A stretch of 64,000 nucleotides of DNA from Nageia nagi (lineage: Eukaryota; Pinophyta), in NCBI GenBank assembly GCA_050084985.1, contig JBITNC010000001.1:208816001-208880000 (forward strand), in the 5' to 3' direction. The notes under the pieces were generated by a model. The model was not told the DNA's origin. It saw only the letters and a program-made list of their open reading frames with translations, and did no database searches. A program made the position numbers and the translations under genes. The stretch's first letter is position 1. The number at the start of each line of letters is the position of its first letter. Below are positions 12,301-22,127 of this stretch, one piece after another.

Positions 12301-12826
12301 CCAAAACTATATCACATCCCCCAAGTGGTAAAGTGTACATGTTATTTTTCAAAGTATAGTGGTCCATGCTCAGTTTGACATCATGACATGTGCTTTTACA
12401 TGCTATTTTTCCTCCATTACCAACCATAACCTTAAAATTATTTATAGGGTGGATGTAACAGTCAACAACCTTAGCCACTCATGGATCAATGAAATTATGA
12501 GTACTTCTTGAATCTAATAATATTATGAGAGGGTGTTTTTTAAATAACCCTTTGACCTTCATAGTTTGAGGGGTGATAATTCTCACCAATGCATTGTAAG
12601 AGATAACTAGGGCCTCCTCATTTGGAATTTCCTCTATAGCCTCTTTGGGTGCACTCTCATATTCCTCCTCACTAGGAGCATCAACATCAAGCAAATATAA
12701 CTTTTGTTGTGTACAATAATGATCATGAACAAATTTTTCATCACAATTATAGCATAAGCCCTTATTTTGATGTTGTTCCATTTCTTCCCACATCAAATTT
12801 TTATTTTGTGTTATGTAATTCAATGG
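9380..12826 (-). pseudogene. Gypsy pol: zinc knuckle, protease, RT, RNase H, integrase, copy A
   Basis: Order on the minus strand: a zinc knuckle CYNCDEKFVHDHYC (~12725-12765); protease LIILLDSRSTHNFIDP (~12480-12527), where the catalytic D-S/T-G triad has Arg for Gly; reverse transcriptase from ~12070 with the FFDDILIYS active site intact at 11483-11509; RNase H around IESDAYGVGIR (~11050-11090) and LGKSTYEKEMLAI (10980 down); and integrase with VVVDxLSKYAHF, IVSDHDPTFTSHFW and a GPYKVL (GPY/F) motif near 9580. [10 protein letters not shown] at 9481-9520 precedes the C-terminus. Stops, mostly CAG/CAA/TGG changed to TAG/TAA, break every domain. Longest uninterrupted parts are 60-115 codons. 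Confidence 0.9.
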
Positions 12827-13644
12827 TGGGTCACTTTTATTATTATAGAAATAGGAAATATTATGTGTTTTGGTGAATGGAAGTCTTACATTTCATCAAT
12901 GAGCACTGGCTTTATCTTTAGTGAGCTTTGCTAAGGTAACAACATCCATCATAGTTTTGGGATTAAATTTTGATCTTTGGTTTAATTTCTTCTTTTAATC
13001 CATTGATAAAATAACTTATAAAAAATGCATCATCCAACCCCTCTATGTGATTTGTTAATTTCTCAAATTAATTTTGGTATTCTTTAACTATTGTAGTTTA
13101 ATGTAACTTGGTTAATGCCCGTGTGAAGTCTTCATAGTCACTAGCACCAAAATGCATCAATAATTGTTGAGTGAATTCATCCCATGAAGGAGCAAGATGC
13201 ATTTTGGAGTACCACTAGTGCCATTGGAAAGCCTCATGATCCAAATGAAAAAATGCCATGTGCACCTTCAAATTCTCTAGGATTTGGTTCAATGTGAAAT
13301 ACTATCTAGCTTTATAAATCTAGCCATTGTGATTATCTCTATCAAATCAAGGAAATTACAATTTGGTTATGTAGGGAAGAATGAAACCACCTTGTTGGCT
13401 TTGATAGTTATGAATACCCTTATGGATTTTCTAACTATCTAGATTGCTATGAACTAAATGCATTGTTGGTATGACTGAGACTTAGTTGAACACTATCACA
13501 TTTACTATCAAGGGTTTGTATTTATCAAATTTCTACTCTAAATATATTGGTAAGTGTATCTACCATTTTTTAGATCATATTTTGAAATGTTATCATGGTA
13601 GGATCAACTTGTGCTACTATTTGGGATCCTATTTTAGGTGCCAT
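12827..13644 (-). pseudogene. Gypsy gag, copy A
   Basis: It starts with ATG at 13644 (MAPKIGSQIVAQVDPTMITF). The body, read across frameshifts, resembles plant Ty3/gypsy capsid: NxxGWIYKAxxYF-like and HLDHEAFQWH-like segments, then a LTKLHxTTIVKEYQNxFE segment. It runs into the zinc knuckle of the pol region without a clear separation, as in elements with one gag-pol frame. Many stops. Confidence 0.75.
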
Positions 13645-14415
13645 TTTTGAAAACTACTATTTTTGAGCTGATATTCTTGAAAATTGCTATTTTTAAAAAC
13701 TAATATTTTTAGAAGGTGCTTAAAAAAGTGTATGGGTGCAATATATCAAAATAATTAGCTCAAAAATATGATCATAATGGGATAGGTCTCCTAATGATGA
13801 TTTTTGGACCCTCAAACTCTTTTTTTTACATCTATGGGTCTAAATGCTTTTGTTAAAAATTGCTAAAATATTATAAATTTTTAGTTATTTAGCTTTGAAT
13901 TTTTTGTTACCTTTGAACTACTATTTTTGGCAACTCTAAAAAACTACATATCATATATTTTGCTTCTTGAATCAAGAATTTTAATGTGAAGGAATGATTC
14001 TAGGGTAAGGATTATCTACTTTGTAGGCCTATTTAAACACCCCTCCTATCCAACTTTTATAAGGAAAGAGGATACAAATATGTCTTCTATGATAAGTAAC
14101 TTTCCAATGGCACTTACTGGTGTACTATAGTTTATAGATGATCGACATAGCTTCCTACCTAGTTTTCATTTATAACCTAGATAGTCTCTAATATACCTTT
14201 TAGTATATGGAGTCCAATTATGTGTAGGGTTCTATCTAAGGCCTAGGTATTAGTGTAGAGTTTTTTGGACCTCACTTCACACATAGCTTTATGGGCAAGT
14301 GTGCTTAGCCAAAAATGATAGATCCTCCTAGATATTTTAAAATCCCTAGTATAGGGTTTCTAGCCTAGAACTCTATTTTTGTTTCTATTTTCTTGAAGTA
14401 GAATGGCCTTAGAAA

Positions 14416-14429
14416 GGGCTCTGATACCA
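14416..14429 (-). other. Primer binding site, initiator Met-tRNA
   Basis: On the minus strand it reads TGGTATCAGAGCCC, two bases inside the 5' LTR end. This is the standard plant initiator Met-tRNA primer site. In copy B the equivalent reads TGGTATCAAATCC and has decayed. Confidence 0.92.
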
Positions 14430-14431
14430 AA

Positions 14432-14833
14432 TGTTATGATGCTATAATATGAAAAAGGGAGATATTTCAAAAATGAAATGAATATGAAATTGAAACAAGA
14501 AAATGAAAACTATCCAATGTAAATAATAGAGCATGCACTAGTAAATAGAACATGAAATAGCATTAATAAGTAGATAAAGATAGGATTTTATTGAATAGTA
14601 ATAGAATCATAGGCTACTTCAAAGGGGATACCTCCTTACAACTCTAAAGGTAAAAAATAATGTTCAAGATGCCTTTCTCCACACACTTCTATCTATTTAT
14701 ATTAAACTAACCTCACCCTAATAGTAATGCAAAATTAGGCCCGACCCTTATAATCACAATATTACAATATAGGCCAATAATTTAATAAAATACTAATACT
14801 AATACTAAAATGTTAGGATGTGGGATCCTAACA
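14432..14833 (-). repeat. 5' LTR of gypsy element, copy A
   Basis: A 402-bp repeat with TGTTATGATG and GATCCTAACA ends, nearly collinear with 8837-9236. It defines the 5' side of the minus-strand element through the adjacent primer site. Confidence 0.92.
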
Positions 14834-14839
14834 CCATTC

Positions 14840-17148
14840 TACTTTTTATCTTAGCTCTATCTCACTTGTTACCACTATTTTTTGCATCCATTCCTATTAG
14901 AGAAATAATAACACATACACTATAAATTACTTATCGAACTAATGAATCCTTTTAGTTGGTGAGTTATCCTTGGTAAAGGGTTTGCAAATATCTCCAATTA
15001 TTTATTATCAAGATGGAGAGATCCTTCTTTTACTTCAATATGATTATCCATTCAAATTACTTTCTTATCAATAAAATCTTGAATGATGTTTCTTAAGACC
15101 CTATAGTTTCTTGTTTAGTGTCCTAGTGTCCTATGATAATTGTAAAATTCTTCATATCTATAATTAATAATATTATCAATAGTGTCAGTTAGCCTTATAA
15201 ATCTTCTTTGTGGTTTGTTCATGTTCCTATCAACATTAGTTGTAGCAACTTTAGTTTTCTTTGTATGCACTTGAGGTTACTTTTCATTTACTTGTGTTTT
15301 ATATTTTGATTCATATATTTGTATGTTTTTATGTTGTTTCTTATAAGTTTGCTTAATACATTTTTTGTTTTTAATACAAATATCTATCATTGTAGCTAAT
15401 GTTAATCTATAATTAGAGATAACCAACAACTTATACATAGTCAATAAAGCATTTGCAAAAGTATCCTTTAAATCTTGCTCAAGAACAAAGATTTTATTTA
15501 CAATTTGTTTCCAAATTTTGATAAAATTATATAAAGATTGATTAGGCAATTGCTTAATTTTACACAAATATTTGAATTGAACTATTTTTATAATATTATA
15601 TTTTAATTTTTTTAAAAATTTATATATCAAATCTTCACATTTATCAATGCTCTTTTCAGGAAGAGTGATATACCATTTCAATGCATCATATTTTAAACTA
15701 CTTAAAAATAATTTTGCAAGCATATCTCTATCATGAACATATTCCATAGCTTCCTCTTGAAATTTTCTAACATGCATTTTTTATCCTACAAGCCATCAAA
15801 TTTTATAAATTTTACACTCTTTTTACTAGTAAGCAATTTAGAAAAAATTCTATTAGTTAATAAAAGCTTTAAATAAAATAAAAAATCATTTTTACCATCA
15901 ACAAGCAATTCATTTTCTAATTTCTCAACTATTTCATCCATTATTTGATACTATAGGAATTTGCTTTGGTTGTTGGTTGTGAACTATATCTATATTATCC
16001 TTCAAGGGTGGTGGAGGTGTTTGTGGTAGTATAGTACTAATTTGAGAGGGAGTTTTATTTACTTTTTTCTTTCTCAGTTTAGATTGATTTAGATGTAGAA
16101 ATGGCCCAATCCTATGTGGTTTTTCATGTTTAAGTTTATCAACCAATACTATCATAAACTTTAATTATTATTCCTCATTATTGTTTTAAAAATAATCATC
16201 TTCTTGAGTATAAAAAGAGAATCAAGTTTTATCTCATGTTCTTATTTTGACCAACCAAGATTACATTCATAAGCATTATTAATTACAGTAGAAAGTTGTT
16301 TAGCAAAATCTATTACAATTTCATCATTAAAAAATATACACTTACCTTTTTCCTTATTATAATATTCAATAATCATAACTAGATGATGATTACCAAAGTG
16401 AGTTACCAAGTGTTTATATTTGGCATCTTTTTCCTTATTTACCTCTTTGATGATCACCTTTCATAGAGGGTATGGTACCTTTTCTTCCACACTATCAGTA
16501 GCATGTGAATAGTCTTGTACACCATTATCAATGTCCTTCTTTTTAGTAGAGAATCTTTACTTTTCAAAACCTACCTTATCATAAGAAAATAAGCAATATG
16601 AGGATTGTGATATTATTGATCCCTCTTCTAACAATTAATAATTTGTTAAGATGTTAATAACTTACTCAAAATTGCTAGTAAGAGAATACTCCAATTTCTC
16701 TTTATTAGATAACAATTCCACTATTGATTGGACATGGCTAGGAATTCTATCTAACTCTTTAATTTTATCATAAATTTTAGAAGTATTAGTATGGATTCCT
16801 ATACTTACATTTTCAAAATTAATAATTATTAATATTCATGTTAATCTTATTAGTGGTTTGTTTAATAATATCCATTTTCTTGCTAAAACTTGTAGATTTA
16901 GTATCATTATCTTCATTAGTATTTATTCAATCATTGGGATTAGGCTCTTGCATAGGTAAATTAGAATTAACTCTCATACTTCTTTTGATCTCTTCAAAAT
17001 AGAATTTACTTCTAAAAGCTCTATGTTGTTCTTCATTTAGATTCATCTTGGGAATATAAGTAGAATAAACCCTAATTTTATCATTTTCTCTAGCTATTAC
17101 TCTAAGCACTTTGGGTAAGGGAAGAGATGATAATGAAAATGGATTCAT
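14840..17148 (-). pseudogene. gag-like polyprotein of composite element, copy A
   Basis: Starting at MNPFSLSSLPLPK (17148), 65 bp inside the 5' LTR, a long decayed frame runs leftward. Pieces are IPKMNLNEEQHRAFRSKFYF; a Pro-rich linker (TPPPPLKDN); and a capsid-like stretch MHVRKFQEEAMEYVHD, LKYDALKWYITLPEKSID and LCKIKQLPNQSLYNFIKIWK (15777-15540), typical of the Retrotrans_gag family. Near the end comes a YHRTLGH...YRVLRNIIQDFIDKKVI segment like the gag C-terminus of Tat-type gypsy elements. No RT follows; the nested gypsy insertion cuts in at 14834. The longest open part is 166 codons. A pararetrovirus origin was considered but nothing specific to one is present. Confidence 0.65.
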
Positions 17149-17212
17149 GAATCTATAGAAAGAATGCCTTAGATTAAGATCTATATGCGTAATAATGTCA
17201 ATTTCACCAAAA

Positions 17213-17726
17213 TGTAAACCTAAAATTGTGTAAAATAAGAATATACATAATAAATAAAATGATCTATAATATGAGAAGAAATGAATATGTATATTATATC
17301 AAATTACAACAAATATACATGAAACACTTGAACATAATATGAAATTTATGTGTAATACTCAAAAAAAGTAGCAATGGATATTTGGAATATTGGAATTAAA
17401 TTCTTGTCAAGCTTACAATAGATATTCATTTGTATGGATCAATGACTCGACCATCAAAATTTGGAACACTCAATCTTGAATATGTATGCCATCATTGACC
17501 TAAGAGATGTACATTTTTGGTTATATAAAATATTTCAAATTATGTTATGCATAAAAGATAAAAAAATCAAAGCTTAGAGAATAATAATTTCTCATACTAG
17601 GTGGTGTGTAAAGATACCATTGCTTGATGAAGATTATAGTTGACAACCACTTATCAAAGATCTTATCATATCAAAGAGTTCTAATATTTGGAAGTCAACT
17701 TATTCCACTTACATATATAGCCTACA
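17213..17726 (-). repeat. 5' LTR (truncated) of composite element, copy A
   Basis: It begins TGTAAACC and matches the inner part of the LTR at 2064-2813, but stops at CCTACA, losing ~230 bp of its 5' end on the minus strand. Bases just beyond (17734-17775) resemble the DYW-linker coding sequence (GTATATTCCAAATA), suggesting the element lies within PPR-derived DNA. Confidence 0.65.
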
Positions 17727-19734
17727 TCAAATAAGGTATCATTGTATATTCCAAATATAATACCTATGATGTTTGTGAAATTTTTCATACTCCCATATAA
17801 CTAGTTCTAACATGTGCAATATAAATATTTTGAATCTAATGCATTCACTCCTATTAAATAAAATATACATTTTTAACACACCATTAAAATCACATGAAAA
17901 ATAATTAAAGTACTAAATTTCAAACACATCCACATTATTATCATCATCAAAATATATACATCATATCCATATCATAATATCATAAGTCACTATCATAGTA
18001 TAAAAATGTCATCATAAGTTTATCAAAGTATCCATATCCTTAATTAGCCTTGGGCTCACCATTAGGAAATATAAGGTCATAATTTTACTAATCACTAATA
18101 TTATAATGATCATCATCATGTTAATGAATAACAATATTAGTACAAATATTAAGGGCATCATGAATAATAGCATCATAATAGGTACCATCATCACTAGAAA
18201 CATCTCCTATCAACATGTACAAACAATCCAAAAAAAATGTTTGTAAAAATAAAAAATATTAAATATTATGCATACTAATTATTTATTCCATTACCCATAC
18301 AACATCATAACTTTTTCCACCCCTTGTGGACACCATAAGCTAGTTCTTCATTTTTTGGTTGATGGTTTATGTTTCCACCTAAAAAATACTTAATGGTGTG
18401 GGTTAGTGATAATATGAAGCACTTGGAACTAACTCTAAGAGTCTTGCATAATGACATGGTACATGCTTTCATGTAGAAAGAAAACTAAAATATGTATACT
18501 AAAATAGGTAGCTAGGATTATACTCATAAAGAGGCCTTCAATTTGTTGTTTGCCTACACTTCCAAAATGGTGTGATTGAAACTTTTTTATCTCTCTAAAG
18601 TGGGAGTGGGATGCAAGCTTTTGTAGTGATTCTTCTTTAGGACTCTTATTATGGAATTCTTCTTTGTCTACCACTCTCTTCATCAAAATCCTGTATACTT
18701 CTTTGGAAAGAGTGGCTTTTTTTCATAATGGAATATTGCTCAAGTGGAACTTTTTCATTCCAATAACCATATATTTTAGCTCACATTTGATGCTCCATTT
18801 GTCTCCAAATTTTCCTTATAGTTGGAGGATCAATCTATTTTTTGCTACATGTACATAATAATGAAAAATTTATTTCAATATTTTAAAATATAAGTGTACA
18901 AGGTAAAATACTATTAGTAATAAACTATAATTAAATTTACATACCCTCCTCACTTTGATTTCTCCATGGTTTATCTAATATCTTCTAAAATTTAGTGCAA
19001 ATGATGTTCCTGATTGTTTCAACAAATATGATCCATAAATAATAACCATTTCAAATATTAGTAAACTAAGAGAATGTAAAATTAAATATAAAAAATGTAT
19101 TTTTTAGGGTATAAACTTTTATCAAATTCATCAAAAGAACTTCACCCTCAAGTTTCATTTGAATCTTAATTCCTCATGATCCAATATAAGTGATGCATCA
19201 TAGAGGTTAATTTATTGAAACTATAGTTTCAATATTGGTCACTTAACCTTTACCAAGATATATTAGATACATTTTGATATTAACAAAATAATAAATACAA
19301 TATTTTTTTAATAATTTATTAGAAAGTAATGATATAAATTAAAAAATGAACTTATCAAAGTTGCTAGACCCATTTGAATGATGTTCTCATCAACATCATC
19401 ATCAACCTCAATGGTTTTTGCTAATCACTTTCATGAATTGGGGGTAAATACCTCACTCCTTCCTATATAATTTTTCAAAGGTTTCAAATTACAAAAAGTT
19501 TAAAAACATATTACATATCTTATGAAATGAATATAATCAAATAAATAGCATTGATATTATGCTAATAATTTAAAATATATTGGTACTTATCCACTTAGTC
19601 CCATATTTTTCATTACTATTCCTTTCAATAGTACTTTCACTTCACCTTTCAATAGTCCATCTTCTCTTTTGAATCTTTGTACTAGATGTCTCTATAAGCC
19701 AAACCATCATAACGATGGCTATTTAAGATAAAAT
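17727..19734 (-). pseudogene. Unrecognised multi-exon gene remnant, copy A
   Basis: Minus-strand coding-like pieces are conserved with 44302-46289 but match no family I know. They include KRRWTIER near 19650, an acidic AKTIEVDDDVDENIIQMG near 19380-19430, LYDASLILDHEELRFK near 19160-19205, a basic segment KEVYRILMKRVVDKEEF and NKSPKEESLQKLASHSHF (18560-18700), and an acidic tail GDVSSDDGTYYDAIIHDA near 18150-18215. AT-rich gaps between the pieces look like introns. A chromatin or transposon-associated protein is possible. Frame breaks suggest it is dead. Confidence 0.35.
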
Positions 19735-20186
19735 AATAAATATATGTGAGTATGGTCATGGGTTATATAGACATGCATGCAAAATGTGGAAGAATACACA
19801 AAGCCTACAAAATTATTTTTCATCAAATGTTATGGTTGTGAATGCCCTAATAGGTATGTATGCAAAATATCAAATAATACATAAGGTCTAAGAATTGTAT
19901 AATAAGATGCATGTAGAGACAATTTCATGGAATGAAATGGTCATAGGATATGATTAAAATTAGTTTTTTAAAAAGGGTCTATATAACTTTAAGTAGATGT
20001 ATTTATCAAATGTAAAGCCAAATTATATAATATTTTCTAGCATTCTTTTAGCACATGCCACTATGGGAGCTCTAGAAAAAGGTATGAAAATTCATCAAAG
20101 AGTACATCAAAATGGTTTTGCATCAAATGTTGTGGTTGTGAATGCCTTGATAGGCATGTATACAAACTATAGAAGAACAAACAAGG
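19735..20186 (+). pseudogene. PPR pseudogene, first segment, copy A
   Basis: PPR repeats with frameshifts: GYIDMHAKCGRIHKA, then a FHGMKWS-type motif helix, then NVKPNYIIFSSILLAHATMG, MKIHQRVHQNGFASN and VVVNALIGMYTNYRR. These are the tandem 31-36-residue helix-turn-helix repeats of an organellar RNA-binding PPR protein. It stops at 20186, where a small LTR element is inserted in the middle of a motif. The reading resumes at 22128. Confidence 0.85.
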
Positions 20187-20815
20187 TGTAGATGTCTAAA
20201 TATGATTTATTATTAATTATAAATTAATATTTAATGCATTAAATAGTTATTGTAAAAAGGGTGTAAATGCACCATAAGAAATGTAATAATCAAATATCAA
20301 TTTAAAAGGTGTAGATCTCAAGAATAAATGCATTTATGAAAGAATATCAAAGCAAGATATTCCATAGGCAAGAAAGTCCAAGGAATATGCCAAAACTAAA
20401 ATGTTGTCTTTAGACACCACCAATTAACCTTGGATTTGTTATGACCTAGTTATGGTGATCATATTTTCTTCTTTACACAAGTCATATTCTTCATATTTTA
20501 GGCCATTAATGATATGCATTATTTATGGTATGTCATCATGTTTGAAGTTGGATCTGCATACACTTCATTTTATTCTACATACTTCAATTTGTGGATGTGA
20601 ATCTACTTTATTTATGCTATTAATAATATGCATTTCTTATAATGAGTTATTATGATTGTTGTTTGATTTCTATTATTTCATGTTGATATGGATCTAATGA
20701 AGGTACCTCATTTATCATGTTCGTAAGGATGCCACATTTTTAATATATGCTTTAATATTATATTATGGAGAAATGGTGCTTTAATTTATCATTTATGCAT
20801 TATGTTTAGCCTACA
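20187..20815 (+). repeat. 5' LTR of small element, copy A
   Basis: TGTAGATGTC start and TTAGCCTACA end, 629 bp, matching 21603-22127 apart from a deletion in the latter. Confidence 0.85.
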
Positions 20816-21109
20816 TTTTGTTGAACCCAATTATTTTGATAAATATTTCCCTACCAATAAGATTTCATAAAAGTTCTAAAAAATATCAATGCTATTAGTG
20901 ATGTTCATAGAGTATTTTTATGCCACTAATGATGTGAAAAATGGAACAAGCCCTACTGCAAAAAGTATATTTAAATAAACAATTGGTATATATAACTAAA
21001 TAACTAACATCAATGCAAAATTTATGCAATAGTTCATAGTTAATTTTAGATCCAAAAATAGTTGCAAGGTTAACCATTCTTGATAATAGTAATAGATTCT
21101 AGAAAAAAT

Positions 21110-21480
21110 AAGAAGATTATGATGGTGTCTTCACCTCACCCTTTTTGGATGATGTCCATAATTATCCCCTACCACCCAAATATAAGGCCCCCAAGTTTGA
21201 GATGTTTAGTGCTAAACAAGACCCAAAGCAACATATTATTAACTTCTAGGAAGTAGTCAAGATAAAAAATGGAGTTACTCGCATATATCAAGTAGGGAGA
21301 AGAAATTTTTTGGTTGCATCATGGTTAATGGCTAGATGGATTCAAACATATCATTCATCCTTCAAGATAAGAGTTTCTAGTGAATTCCTAGGGTAACCTT
21401 AGAATATCATCTTCATCCATCTTATTTTTATCTTGATCACCCCATTCATGGAGCTTTCTTGAGGAAATTAGGTCAAAAAG
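21110..21480 (+). pseudogene. gag-like fragment of small element, copy A
   Basis: It translates to YDGVFTSPFLDDVHNYPLPP, then YKAPKFEMFSAKQDPKQHII, NF(stop)EVV and VASWLMARW, the start of a plant retrotransposon gag (the PKFxxFxGxxDPxxHxxxF type). It is interrupted by TAG and frame changes. The 64-codon minus frame 20895-21077 in the leader is a shadow. Confidence 0.6.
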
Positions 21481-21602
21481 GGGCATACAAGGGGCATTAA
21501 ATTAGTAATGATCAAGGAAGAATGGCTCAATTTTAAGCATATATTTTTATTTGGATTATACAACTTCAATGCCTTTCAATACATATCCAAAGAGTGGTAA
21601 AA

Positions 21603-22127
21603 TGTAGATTTCTAAATATGATTTATTATTAATTAATAATTAATATTTATTGCATTAAATAATGTTATTATAAAAATGATGTAAATGCATCACAACCAAA
21701 GTAATGACCAAATATCAATATAAAAGGTACAAATGCATTTATAAATGAAGATTAAAGCAAGATATTCCATATGTAAGCAAGTATAAGGAATACACCACAA
21801 CTAAAATGATATCTTTAGACACCATTAATTAACCTTGGATTTGTTATTCTCTAGTTATGGTGATCTGCAATACTCTTTATCTAGTTCTACATACTTCAAT
21901 TCATGCACATGAATCTACTTCATTTAGGCTATTAATAGAATGAATTTCCTATAAGGAGTTATCATGATTGATGTATGATCTCTATTATTTCATGTTGATG
22001 TGAATCTGATCGAGGTACCTCATTTATCATGTTCATTAGAATGCCATATTTCTGATATATGGTTCAATATTATATTATGGAGAAATAGTGCTTTGATTTA
22101 TCATTTATGTATTATTTTTAGTCTACA
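21603..22127 (+). repeat. 3' LTR of small element, copy A, with internal deletion
   Basis: 525 bp against 633 bp in copy B (48197-48829). The main missing piece lies between two gatc tetranucleotides: A reads ggtgatctgcaat where B has ~100 extra bases between the same flanks. This fits a short-repeat deletion after the segmental duplication. Confidence 0.8.

Larger units (their letters stand above)
8837..14833 (-). mobile_element. Nested Ty3/gypsy retrotransposon, copy A
   Basis: This is a complete but dead 6.0-kb element on the minus strand. It has ~400-bp LTRs with TGTTA...TAACA ends at both sides, an initiator Met-tRNA primer binding site beside the right (5') LTR, then gag, protease, reverse transcriptase, RNase H and integrase in the Ty3/gypsy order. 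The target duplication is tcatt on the left and ccatt on the right (8832-8836 and 14834-14838), one mismatch. It sits inside the composite element downstream of that element's gag. The same insertion is at 35359-41378, so it came before the segmental duplication. Confidence 0.92.
2064..17726 (-). mobile_element. Composite non-autonomous LTR retrotransposon with gag and antisense PMD gene, copy A
   Basis: On the minus strand a 5' LTR (17726-17213, truncated) is followed by a short leader, a gag-like region (17148-14840), a nested gypsy element (14833-8837), a non-coding stretch, and finally a 3' LTR (2813-2064) next to a purine-rich tract on the minus strand. Between them, in antisense near the 3' LTR, lie a PMD remnant and a 21-bp minisatellite. 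I see no reverse transcriptase or integrase belonging to the outer element. Without the nested gypsy it is about 9.7 kb. Assigning both LTRs to one element rests on their matching sequence and facing orientation. The target duplication cannot be seen because the 5' LTR has lost its outer end. The Tat lineage of Ty3/gypsy is the best guess, since antisense extra ORFs near the 3' LTR are known there. Confidence 0.6.
20187..22127 (+). mobile_element. Small non-autonomous LTR retrotransposon in PPR gene, copy A
   Basis: The element has LTRs at 20187-20815 (629 bp) and 21603-22127 (525 bp), TGTAGAT... to ...CTACA, and only a 787-bp interior. Flanks are caagg on the left and taagg on the right, a 5-bp target duplication with one change, and the PPR reading continues across the site. 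The interior ends in a purine-rich aaagagtggtaaaa before the 3' LTR and holds a gag-like fragment. No pol. Its LTR and polypurine tract resemble those of the large composite element, so it may be a deletion derivative of the same group. The same insertion is at 46763-48829. Confidence 0.85.

Noticed and set aside
14416-14429. tRNA gene at the Met-tRNA complementary site
   Set aside because: Only the short primer complement is present, with no cloverleaf; it is a retrotransposon primer binding site.
14840-17148. Endogenous pararetrovirus (caulimovirid) origin for the minus-strand gag-like region
   Set aside because: No movement-protein or virus-type RT is visible; LTRs flank the region and the capsid-like core is of retrotransposon type.
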